Origin: Pythium myriotylum
Taxonomy: Eukaryota; Oomycota; Peronosporomycetes; Pythiales; Pythiaceae
Direction: 5' to 3'
NCBI GenBank assembly: GCA_023091665.1
Contig: JALJCQ010000001.1
Span: 3,286,001 to 3,350,000, forward strand
Length of the DNA: 64,000 nt
The notes under the pieces were generated by a model, which was not told the DNA's origin, did no database searches, and worked only from the letters and a program-made list of their open reading frames with translations. A program made the position numbers and the translations under genes. Each line of letters opens with the position of its first letter. The stretch's first letter is position 1. Positions 30,163 to 39,585 of this stretch are shown piece by piece.

Positions 30163-30942
30163 CGGCGGAACAAGGAGATTGCACAAATGATGGAGGCTGC
30201 GCCGCAGCTGAACGACACGTGAATGAAGGCACCTCAGCCACTTCCTGGAAAGGCTCCAACTGACTGATCGATTGCGACGACCAGATCAGTGGGAGGAGGC
30301 GCTGTGGTGAAGCGGCTTGAGGTTTTGAGGTGCGTCCAGACTTGACGCACCTCCCTCAACATTCGGTCGACATCAAGACCATCCATCCTTCGGCAACGGC
30401 AAGATGGACGGTAGCGAGCCCCGCACGCCGAGTTCGTCACATCTACGACGTCCCCAGATGCGTACGCATGAGACGGACGTGACGGTTATGTCCCAGCACC
30501 TGAGACGTGACCCAGAGGCTGGATCGTCGTTGAGGCCCTGAGCGGTCTGATACAGTAGGAACATATCTGAGGAGACTGAGTAGTATCAGACTCAGTAGGT
30601 GGGTGATCGGTACCTGATTACGTAGCTGGGTGATTACCTGGTGCCAGTGCAGAGACAGGGCAGGTGCGGTATAGGGTAGGCAGTCACGTAGGCATCTGAC
30701 TCTCTGGGTCAGGTATTCGGTTGTTGGAAAATAAAACTCTGGAATTTGCTGCCAAGCACTCAAGCCCCTCAAGTAAGGACTTCGAGTCCAGAAGTCACAA
30801 GACCCGTCGCGGCAGGAGGCGACGCTAAAACCTCCGGGTGCGTCTCGACAAGGCGCACCTGACGACCGTATTCCGACCGAAGCGCGTGTGGCTGCTGCTG
30901 CCCACGCGTATCGAGAGACCGAAGAGCAGGGGAAGACCAGCA
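30163..30942. other. Non-coding part of element B between antisense gene and 3' LTR
   Basis: About 780 bp without a convincing frame. It would contain the antisense gene's leader and promoter and the polypurine tract; a purine run GAAGAGCAGGGGAAG lies at about 30920-30935, just before the LTR. Confidence 0.5.
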
Positions 30943-31268
30943 CCAGGTGCTGTGACCGCCGGACGAGGAGCGTCCCGTCCCCTCGCGCATCCGGGCCACC
31001 AGCCAGCTTCTGGTGACGATCGGCTCTGCGCTTCCCCGTCGCACGCAGCACGTGACCAGCGATCCACGTGCTGTGCCAAGGCGACAAACCAGCGGGCTTC
31101 ACGACCCCGTTGGCCAAGACCCCTCGGACTTCAAGCCTAAGTCCCTGCGGTTCACCCCGTCAGCGACTGTGACAGCGGGGTGTTAACGTCAGCAGCGACC
31201 GACCAGCCCAAAGAGTCTGTGTGGGCCCGTGTGCGGCACCTGCTCCGCCCTCGCTGAGCGGCAGGTTT

Positions 31269-31313
<45 letters not shown>

Positions 31314-31332
31314 CCCCCACGCCTTCACCACA
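30943..31332 (+). repeat. 3' LTR of element B
   Basis: Same sequence as the reverse complement of 19640-19987, but with a C-tract expanded to 42 C plus GCCCCC, which lengthens it by about 42 bp. Confidence 0.85.
31271..31312 (+). repeat. Poly-C tract (42 C)
   Basis: Uninterrupted run of 42 C inside the element B 3' LTR, where the 5' LTR has 6. It is either an expansion or a sequencing/assembly effect, and it creates spurious poly-Pro/poly-Gly frames. Confidence 0.95.
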
Positions 31333-31468
31333 GGAGATGATCTGCTGCTGCAGTCACTGTAGGTTTCAGGGTTCAGATAGAAGGACATCTGAGCAGATCC
31401 GCACGCAAAACTGAGTCCAGACTCTCAAAACCAAAACTGAGTCCAGATCTGATCGATTTTGAAGGCGG

Positions 31469-31504
<36 letters not shown>

Positions 31505-31894
31505 CGAGATCGGTCCAAAGTAGATAAAGTCGTATTCGTGTGACAGTGTTGCAATTCACAGCGGCCGCGTCCGACAAACGTCGTACGACTTCCCCCAACT
31601 GACAATGAACGTCACTGAAATAGACTGGACAATGATGAAACGACCAACAATCAGCCTGTTGGGAGACTTTGTCTGACAATTCGCAGACGCCAAACGCTGT
31701 CCAGATCGCAGTAGGATGTCGAAGGTCAGTGCCGCCGAGGTCCGTGCCTCATGCATTAGTGCATCCACCGTACACGAAGGGCGTATGAGAGCAACTTGAA
31801 TATCATCAGCAAGCGGATCAAAAAGCCACTACCCAACCCGCAGCTCTTCTTCGATACCAGCGGCAGCATCAACGTGAGTGTCTTCACACCCTAG
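31333..31894. other. Unassigned sequence between element B and the Crypton remnant
   Basis: Contains two nearly repeated ACTGAGTCCAGA motifs near 31410 and 31436 and the poly-G tract. Nothing codes convincingly. Just before 31894, short reading frames (PNPQLFFDTSG) may be the first traces of the Crypton remnant. Confidence 0.4.
31472..31504 (+). repeat. Poly-G tract (33 G)
   Basis: 33 consecutive G preceded by GGGGA, about 160 bp after the poly-C tract and complementary to it. Could form G-quadruplexes or a C/G stem. Confidence 0.95.
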
Positions 31895-32660
31895 CACTTC
31901 GAAGACTTCTTGCTAGACCGATTCAACGACCCTACAAATCAGGTCAAAACGACCACACTGAGCGGGTACCGCAGCGCGTTGAAGGATCTCTACGAGAGTG
32001 ACAGTGCTAGACGAATCATGGATGAAGCCAACCGGCATTCCACCGCACGTTGTCCTGTACAACCAACAACAAAGGACTCAAGAGTCTGTTGAGCGTCTAT
32101 CAAGCATCGTACTGGCGGATATGTCCGAACTCATCGAGGAGAAGGGTGTGTGTGCTGGCAACATCACACATAGCCTCCTCAAAGAAACAATCAGAGACCC
32201 GATCAGGGACATCACCACACCATCGGACGCCAATTTACCTCCACAGTCATCGCCACCGGCTGACTATCTGCTACACTCCTGGGGCAGCAAGCTCCACGCT
32301 CTCCCAGAGGACTTCGACTTCCCACGAGTCGACACGTTCGCCGCATCGCAGCTCTGGTGGTTTGGCAACAAGGCTCTCAAACAACTGCCCTACAAAGCGA
32401 TCTGTACTGTGAATCTGTCCACGCGCAAGAAGCAACAAGCAAATCATCGATGCCCTTTACCAGCGCGCAAGGCTGCTGGCAGATGCACTCGGAATCGACA
32501 GCTGGATCCACCATTATCGAACGCACAACAAGATGGCGATGCTATGCCAACTCGGCAATGGACTCTCACGCCAGCGCTCAAGTTCTCCACCCAATCCCAC
32601 AGGGCGGCCACTCCGACCTTCCCCATCTGCTCTCTAACGATCTACTTCCGTGGTGGACTT
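31895..32660 (+). pseudogene. Decayed Crypton-related fragment
   Basis: Fragments in shifting plus-strand frames resemble the Crypton protein at 33838. First comes an N-terminal piece (TTLSGYRSALKDLYESD). Then, after about 250 bp, a C-terminal piece (DYLLHSWGSKLHALPEDFDFP, ending WWFGNKAL) corresponds to YTWGGRYRRLPEDC...LWTCGG of the intact copy. The tyrosine recombinase core is missing. Confidence 0.55.
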
Positions 32661-32690
32661 CCTCCCCACCGCGTTGAGCAACCGTAGGTC

Positions 32691-33068
32691 TTGCACGTAC
32701 TGCATGTAGCTATTAGGAATCACACAGTTGATCTCAATAGACTTCACTTCGAAACGAAGCATATCATCGAGTGTGTGGAAGAAGCCACAGCGCGGCCAAT
32801 GCCACAAAAGCCAACGGAGGAAGAGGCTGATGGGCTGTATGGCATTGCGAAGGGAATCCTCCCGATCGAGCCAGCAACAGAGAAGTCGTGCAAGCGACGC
32901 TCGACTTAACTGCGCATGGTGACGGCGCTCCGGCTTGTTCGTTATCCGTATAAGCCAAACGCCGCCAAGTGGCTGAATCATGCGAAAGCGGCCTACTTTT
33001 AGCCAATAGTCATTCAGTACGACAACTGTCAGACGAATGCTCAACACAATTGATCGAAAGTCACAATA
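32691..33068. other. Left flank of the TIR element
   Basis: No gene recognised. It carries the left arm of a 29-bp inverted repeat (32727-32755) whose partner is at 33627-33655. Confidence 0.4.
32727..32755 (+). repeat. Outer inverted repeat, left arm (29 bp)
   Basis: Starts GTTGATCTCAATAGACTTC and ends CGAAAC; perfect reverse complement of 33627-33655. Confidence 0.85.
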
Positions 33069-33578
33069 CAGATTCGGACGAAATGTTATGACACCGAGGT
33101 TTTGAGGTTGAAATATTTGCGCCCCGGTAGCGGGCCGGACAAAAAGGTATGACAGAATATTTAAACCAATCAGAGGGATGTAGCCAACTCTGAATGTCAT
33201 TGCCAGCAGTTTGTCAAGTGGGTCAGTCGACGGACACGCAAGGCACATCATTTGGTCATGATGACGTGGGTTCGAATCCCGTCGCTGCTGTACTATGAAA
33301 AAGTCAAGGGAGCCCGATCCATCGTCGCCGTCTTGACCGGATGCAGGGCTCTCGGGAGCCTGGTCGCTCACGCCCCACGAGAGAAGCGTCGGAGCTGGTC
33401 TTCGGTGTCCATGACCAAAATGACTGCAGGCTCGGGCTGTGGTGGTCCACACCTACATGCACCGGTGATGTTTGGTTAAAAAATCTTGTATAGTGAGAAA
33501 AACCTCGGGCTTGGTTTTATGGACCGAGAGGCGGTCAGCTAACCCTAGCTCGCTGTCATAACATTTCGTCCGAATCTG
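33069..33578. mobile_element. Non-autonomous TIR element with TA flanks
   Basis: 510 bp bounded by perfect 25-bp terminal inverted repeats (CAGATTCGGACGAAATG... at 33069-33093 and its complement at 33554-33578), each followed outward by TA. TA duplication with CAG...CTG ends is what Tc1/mariner-type insertions leave. There is no transposase frame. The interior includes a tRNA-like stretch. Confidence 0.75.
33205..33290 (+). other. tRNA-like sequence (pseudo-tRNA or SINE-like) inside the TIR element
   Basis: GGGTTCGAATCCC (33268-33280) is a perfect tRNA T-arm / pol III B box. The 3' end CGCTGCTG can pair with AGCAG at 33205-33209, and CATCAT...ATGATG could be an anticodon stem. The anticodon loop would have only 6 nt and the D-arm is poor, so this is not called as a working tRNA. 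Confidence 0.3.
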
Positions 33579-33626
33579 TAGTTGAACTCAGTAGACTTTC
33601 ACTTGAGTGTGAGTTTTTTTTTTTTT

Positions 33627-33655
33627 GTTTCGAAGTGAAGTCTATTGAGATCAAC
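33627..33655 (+). repeat. Outer inverted repeat, right arm (29 bp)
   Basis: Reverse complement of 32727-32755. It follows a run of 13 T at 33614-33626. Confidence 0.85.
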
Positions 33656-33837
33656 TTCACTTGTGTGTATCATTATCAGACCTTTATGGGATCAGACTGG
33701 CTGATCGGGTGGCTCTGTGGGACAGATGTCATCATTTTTTCCACTGATCGGTTTTGTTGATTGCTATTGTGTGGCTCGGCGTTCAGTGTTTTGAGCAATC
33801 AACAGGATTTTGTGTACCTCGCATCCCACAGACAAAG

Positions 33838-35910
33838 ATGGAGACGTCTGAGGCACTAAGTGTACGGGAACGTGTCGCACTCATTCGCGCGAACACGATA
33901 TCAGCAACTTCACGTCGCTCGTATCGCGCGACGTGGTCGGCTTTAGTCCAGTGGATGCTCCAGCACAAGCGCAACCTCATCCCGATACCATTTGTGGAGC
34001 AGCTTCACGACCCCAGTCGCACGCGCAAAGCTATCCTCGCTGCGATCGACGCTGACGTTGACCACACCCGACCTCCGTTGGATTTCGAGCGGCTGCAAGC
34101 AGCAGACTTTGTGGAGTGGCTCCTGACCCTGCGCAAACGCGACGGAAAGCCCCCCGGCTTCTCAACGTTCAATAACCACCGGGCGGCGCTGTTCAATCTC
34201 TTTCGAGAGTATCGCTGTCTGATGAGCAATGAGCTCCAGACCGAGCTGACTACGTACTTTCGAGGCCTCAAGCGTAGTACCGCCGAGCAAGCAGCGAATG
34301 GCGACGTTGCCGTCAAGGTCGGGAAGGATCCACTCTCGCTGGAGATGTATGAGTTCATCTGCACGCAGATGTTGAAGTCCAGCTCCAAGGACATGGTGTT
34401 CGCACATGCTTTTCTTGTGATCTCGTGGAATCTCATGTGCAGGTCTGCAAACACAGTGGGCATCATGACAAGCCACATCGAGTGGCGGGACGATTCTTTC
34501 TGTGTGTTTTTTGCGCACATGAAGAACGATCAAACCGGTTCCAGACCAAGAGATCCTCGTCACATTTACGCGAACCCCCTACGACCAAGTATCTGTCCGC
34601 TCTTGGCGCTGGGGATCTATTGGGCTGTGTTTGCAGTGGACCAAGACCGCTTGTTCCCGGGATCGGCACAATACGACCGATTCCGCAAGCTACTGCACGC
34701 TTTCCTCGAAGAAGACGCAGTGAAGGCAGAGTTGTTCCGACGTGGCGTCGATTCAAACGACATCGGCACTCACTCAATCCGCAAAGGCTCGGCGACGTAC
34801 TGCTCATCCGGTTCAACTGCTTGTCCATCCTCCACAGCGGTCCATCTTCGTGCTGGTTGGTCTCTCGGTGGTGTACAAAACACATATCTTCGCTATCAGG
34901 GCGCTGGCGACATGCATGTTGGTCGCACGGTGTCCGGTCTTCCACCAAACAGCGAGCTCTTTGCATCCCTCCCACCCCGTTTCGACTACAACGACGAACT
35001 CGTCAAGCTCGGCATCAAGACCGCGTTTGGTGATGTTCCGTTGAACCTTCGATTTGTCTGCGAGCACGCACTCGCGGCGCTTGCGTACCACTCCGACTAT
35101 CTGATCGCAACACTACCCGCCGCTCACCCCTTGTTCCAAACCCCGATCTTCCAGACAGGCGATCGCCTCAAGCAACTTCGCGACCGCGTGCGTGTCGGCA
35201 TCGCCTCCGATGATCCAACACAGATTGCTTCTGGTGTGCCTCCTCACTGTGCCATGCTCGGTCGTCTACGGTCTGTGGAGCAGGAACTACAGGCACTACG
35301 ATCCACCGTTGTTGAACAAGTCGTGGAAGGTGTTGTAAGTGCCATCGACGGGCAATCGCACTCGTCAGCAGCAGCAGTCAAGCGCGCCATCATCGCATCG
35401 TTCCAAGAGCTCGGTCTCGTGGGCCTGGTTGAACAAGTGCGAGTCGGCTGCCAGCCTGACACGCAGTCCTCTCCAACGCCCGACGAATCGACGATCTTTT
35501 TGTATACGTGGGGAGGCAGGTACAGACGTCTCCCCGAGGACTGTCAGCTCCACGACGGAACTCCTCGACAGATGTGGGTGTTGTGGACTTGCGGTGGCAC
35601 AAAGCCAAGCGTCCCACCACTACGTCATGTCCAACCGAGCGACCTGAGCTCAGCCAACTCGAGGAAGCGACTTAGTGATCTGCAATTCCTGATGAGCCGT
35701 CTCGAGAGTGCTGCACGAGGACATCCTGCCTGGAGTGCACGCAACGTGGATGTTGAGACCGCTTGTCGTGTTTACGACGAAGTTTCTGAAACGATTGCAC
35801 TCTCAGATTTGACAGGAAAGCAACGCAAACGTCGGCACTCCCAGCTCGGTTGGCGTACAGTCGTCAACGAGTTGCGAAAGCGTCAACGTCAGGTGCATGA
35901 CAACCAGTAG
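33838..35910 (+). CDS. Crypton-type tyrosine recombinase (690 aa)
   Basis: DNA-transposon recombinase that cuts and rejoins DNA through a catalytic tyrosine. The start is the first ATG (METSEALS) at 33838. An N-terminal SAM-like core-binding region (residues ~20-145) has SYRATWSALVQWML. The catalytic domain (~160-370) shows Arg in LMCRSANT, Lys in HMKNDQTG, H-x-x-R in THSIRKGSATY, then RAGW and the nucleophile region TYLRY. A long C-terminal part (~400-690) includes a Trp-rich block (YTWGGRYRRLPEDC, then LWTCGG), also present in the decayed fragment at 31895-32660. The frame is intact. Crypton termini are short and non-repetitive, so element ends cannot be placed. This class is known in oomycetes; domestication is also possible. 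Confidence 0.85.
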   Translation: METSEALSVRERVALIRANTISATSRRSYRATWSALVQWMLQHKRNLIPIPFVEQLHDPSRTRKAILAAIDADVDHTRPPLDFERLQAADFVEWLLTLRKRDGKPPGFSTFNNHRAALFNLFREYRCLMSNELQTELTTYFRGLKRSTAEQAANGDVAVKVGKDPLSLEMYEFICTQMLKSSSKDMVFAHAFLVISWNLMCRSANTVGIMTSHIEWRDDSFCVFFAHMKNDQTGSRPRDPRHIYANPLRPSICPLLALGIYWAVFAVDQDRLFPGSAQYDRFRKLLHAFLEEDAVKAELFRRGVDSNDIGTHSIRKGSATYCSSGSTACPSSTAVHLRAGWSLGGVQNTYLRYQGAGDMHVGRTVSGLPPNSELFASLPPRFDYNDELVKLGIKTAFGDVPLNLRFVCEHALAALAYHSDYLIATLPAAHPLFQTPIFQTGDRLKQLRDRVRVGIASDDPTQIASGVPPHCAMLGRLRSVEQELQALRSTVVEQVVEGVVSAIDGQSHSSAAAVKRAIIASFQELGLVGLVEQVRVGCQPDTQSSPTPDESTIFLYTWGGRYRRLPEDCQLHDGTPRQMWVLWTCGGTKPSVPPLRHVQPSDLSSANSRKRLSDLQFLMSRLESAARGHPAWSARNVDVETACRVYDEVSETIALSDLTGKQRKRRHSQLGWRTVVNELRKRQRQVHDNQ

Positions 35911-36321
35911 GTAGTCAACAAAATACAAGTACCGGTGTAGGTTGAACAGTGTAACCATACATAACCGGTTACATTTACGGTGTTCCCACTCCGTCCCACA
36001 AAGTCCTTCCAACAGTCATCATCATCGTCATCATTACCATTATGTTCACTTACGTAGTACTCATCTTGCCAACCTCGTCGCTGTTGCACCCATGCTGAGC
36101 CAGTCTCTTATTTGCGAGACTATGCAATACGATGAGGACGCAAGTGACTTCAGACACTTCGAGTTCAGTGACGAATAAAGGCTAATCGGTATGGCCTGAT
36201 TCCACACAAGAATATATCGAAAACAGCTCAGTAACGTACTGTATCCTTTAGCTGAGCGATGAACACCCCGCTCCGAGGTGGATAAGCAAGTGATCGTACG
36301 CAAACGACGCTATTCTCTGCT
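35911..36321. other. Intergenic, 3' of Crypton and 3' of KRE6-like copy 2
   Basis: About 410 bp between convergent genes. Contains a CAT-rich stretch (36017-36041) and no recognised gene. Confidence 0.5.
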
Positions 36322-38575
36322 TTACACGAAGTTCTGACTATAGTTTAGTTGCGTCTTCCCCGGGATTTCCGAAGCGGCGGAAGACGCTGTGGCCGTCGCA
36401 AGCATGGCTTCGCGTCGCTCCTTGAGAGCGACAGCCTCCAGCATCAATTCGTGCTCACCCTTCTGAGCGTGCCATACGGAGACGCCACTCATGAAAAGCA
36501 CGAAGCAAGCAAGACTGGCGGCGACACTGAATGGAGGGCCATAACCGTCCATCGTACTTGTTCCTGTACTGGTGGCTGCTCCTGGGTCACCCACAACAGT
36601 CGTGCATCGAGGACCTCCCCATGCCTTCTCGTTGCTGCACACACACCGCTGATTTACACATGTTCCCGTTACTAGTCGGACGTACTGGAGGTCGCCTGTA
36701 GCGAGGACAGTGCAGTCGTCATGCACGGTGCAGAATGCCCCCCCTGCTACGTCAATCGCCAAATTCGTGTAATCTTGATACTCCTCGATATGCCCCTTAA
36801 TCCATTCCTTGGTTGGATGTGAAGGAGGGTCACAGCCAAGCTGCATATAGTTGTCAGGTTCGAGATCATCACCCATATCCTGGTATAGTCGGATATAATC
36901 AATCTTCATGTACATGGGGAATTCATCGCAAATCTTGTTCGTGATAGGATCTTTTCCATCCCCACGACATGGCTTCCCCGGATTGGGAGGCGTGGCTCCC
37001 CACGAAGTCGAAAGTGCAACGTTGAAGATGATGTACATGGGCTCTTCGATCATGATCTTCTGTGGGTTCGACTTCTTTGCGTCTTGAGGAACATCCAATA
37101 CGGATTGTGCAGGTACCTCAAAGAGCGGATGACCGTCGAGATTCCATCGCACGTATCCATTTTTCCCCGTGACCCACTCAACCTGGTAAACAAGGTAATC
37201 GGTGTAAGCTCCAACATGCAGCGGCCAATTCGAGGAGATGGCGTCCATCTGGTAGTTGAACGTTTTCATGGCGTTTGAGATCGGTCGCGAGTCTGGACGA
37301 GGATCTTTACACAGCTCCGGTATAGGCGTTCATGATGGGGAAGCAAGTGCCGTTGTAGTTGATCCCCCAGTGAGTTTTACCCTTTCCATCAACTAAACCG
37401 AGGTCGGCATATGGGTCTTTGGAGCCTGCGCAGTTGTCAGGCGTACATACGTTCTCGACGATACCCGCCTTGACAGTGCTCGCCACTGTCTCGTAGTCTT
37501 GTTTCAGTTTCGGGTCAGGAGTGCAGAACGGGTTGGCCTGGTAACGGAGACCTTGGTACCAGGATTTGTGACCACGCTTGTTGTAGAGTGCACTGGGTGC
37601 ACCAGGGTGGTTGGCACCTGGAGTCTTGCATGTGCCAGTATAGAGACAGAACGGCATGTCTCCTTTGGATGTATCAACAGGGAAGAGCCGATACTGAGTT
37701 GGCATTCCTGGCGCAATCTGCACTGAAGATGAGACTGAATCGCCTCCGCCCTCCACGAGATCGATTTCCGGGGCCCCTCGACCTTGATTGGGATGCAGAC
37801 CGTAGCCAGGGTTCGAGTCACATGCCGAGATACGCTGGAAGGATGGATCAAGCTCATCTGGATCACACCGGTTGTAGGAGAACGGCCACATGCGGTTTGT
37901 TGACGCACTGAAGATAGCTCGTCCGAGGTTTCCCATCATCCAGATCCCTGGCCACGTTGGATAGTATCGAAGGTTCTTAGCCCAACCCCCGTTACCCTTC
38001 TCAAGGTCAGGATTCCCGGACTTCTTTCTCACAGCGCCCGGCAGCTGCGCTCGCACTTCGAGCATGCCACCTTGAAAGCAGAACTTATTCCACGACTGGA
38101 CCATCGCCGCGCGATACTGGAACTCAACCTTTTGGAACTGCGGCGGATCGAGGTACATATTGTACACCGTGATTGTGTTCGGATCATCAATAACTTTGAT
38201 ATAGTAGTAGCAAGTGCCGTCGTCATCGCAGGCAGTCGATGTCATATTGTGGGAGTATAGCTCCTTCGCGCCGTTGACACCGTCGGGCTTCTCAAGCGAC
38301 GTCCACATGTGGTCTTTGCCGGGGCGGAAATCGCGATCGGGGACATTGAACTCGTCACTCATTGTAAGCTCCCATGGTCTGCGTCTCGAGCTGATGTATA
38401 CGTGGCGATCTTGAGGTGTGGCGGGGTCAACCCACGCCCGGATTCCTGATTTGGCTGGATACTCTTTGCGCACATCTTGGTTGTTCCCGGTTCCTTTGGT
38501 CGAGTTGGTCTGAGCTGAAACCGAGACCGTACAGCAAGCAACGACCGCCGCGACGTAGTTTAATAGTCTCGCCAT
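36322..38575 (-). pseudogene. KRE6/SKN1-like protein, copy 2, broken by a 32 bp deletion
   Basis: Same architecture as copy 3. It has a signal peptide from ATG 38575 (MARLLNYVAAVVACC), a GH16-like domain with EIDLVEG, an EGF-like CSNEKAWGGPRC, a C-terminal membrane span and a cytosolic tail ending QLNYSQNFV. At about 37316 it lacks 32 nt present in copies 1 and 3 (the stretch encoding SYLCDPDNQNK). This shifts the frame and gives a stop (AYTGAV stop at 37307). The remaining C-terminal part is open from 37269 to 36322. The truncated product would lack the membrane anchor. Its middle is nearly identical to copy 3 and its 5' part to copy 1, a mosaic expected from gene conversion. Confidence 0.85.
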
Positions 38576-39585
38576 CTTCGCGTGTGGCCGACGAGTTGGA
38601 AGATGTTGAATGGGATCTCGAAGATGGCTCCGCCACATTTTACGGAATCGTCGCGTCGTCTCTAAACCTGGGTGAACTGATTAATGGTGCGGTGTGGCAA
38701 TCTGAGACACGGGGGAAGCATGATTTTGGTTGGCAATGCCACAGGGTTTCCCGGTGGCTGCAGAGGAGCCTCCTCCCTTACCTCGAAGAAGACGGTCCTA
38801 TGCCGCATTGCCGCGGTACAACAACACACAGCAATAGAGGTTCACCAGCTGCGAGTGCTGACGACTAACAATTTGATTAAAGCGTACTCGTGAAAGGGAC
38901 AGGACGTCATGCTAGAACAACAAAGCGGCACCTTTGTCGGGGTGAATCTGGATTGTTTCTTAACTGCGCGAACCAGATGAGAGACCACAAAAAAGAAGAC
39001 GAAAGGTTGCACTGTCCTCACAGTCTATGAGCATCCAGTGCAACAATCTGAACTCTGGGTAGCTTCGCATGCTGCGACCGGGATTGAGTACCATCTGTAT
39101 AAGCAGACAGAGTAACTCGCGGTGGACGAGAGGACGAAAAACGCAGGACTCTCCGCTTTTGTAAGTTGTTTTGGGTCTTACAAGTTAATTGGCCATTGCG
39201 ATCCCTCGAAATGGATACAGACAGTCTCCGCTGGGGAGACAGGAAAGAATGCACTAACACAATTGGGGTAAGCTCCATCGAACCCGCGTCGAAGAGCCGA
39301 TCAGGAAAAAAAAAATCCTCCAGTGGCTTAGCCCCTCGGGTCTTGATTTGAACTGGCCCATCAATTTGTAACATTTTAGGATAGAACGCTGATTTAGCTT
39401 TTAAGAAGGCTTCTGGGAATCGGTCCAGTTCCTAGTTTCTTGAAGTAACACCCAGAGTCCTGTGGTGTAGTCTTGGGTTTCAAAACGGAGGTGAACTCTA
39501 CTCCCGACACAGAAATTCTAACTTCGCACGTTTCGCAAGGATTACGAGTTAGAGTACAAACTCTATCACACCATTGTCGTCTATT
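38576..39585. other. Intergenic between KRE6-like copies 2 and 3
   Basis: The first ~340 bp match the 5' flank of copy 1. The rest is unrecognised, with no convincing frame. Confidence 0.5.

Larger units (their letters stand above)
29008..31332 (+). mobile_element. Element B, right part (3' end with LTR)
   Basis: The remainder of element B in plus orientation: 5' half of its antisense gene (minus strand), an untranslated stretch, and the 3' LTR. It is opposite in orientation to the larger part at 10464-19987, as expected if the segment between the two element E copies has been flipped. Confidence 0.8.

Noticed and set aside
31152..31605. Poly-Gly/poly-Pro open frames
   Set aside because: Products of the C42 and G33 homopolymers, not coding.
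33205..33290. Functional tRNA gene
   Set aside because: Good T arm, but the anticodon loop is 6 nt and the D arm is weak; kept only as a tRNA-like sequence.
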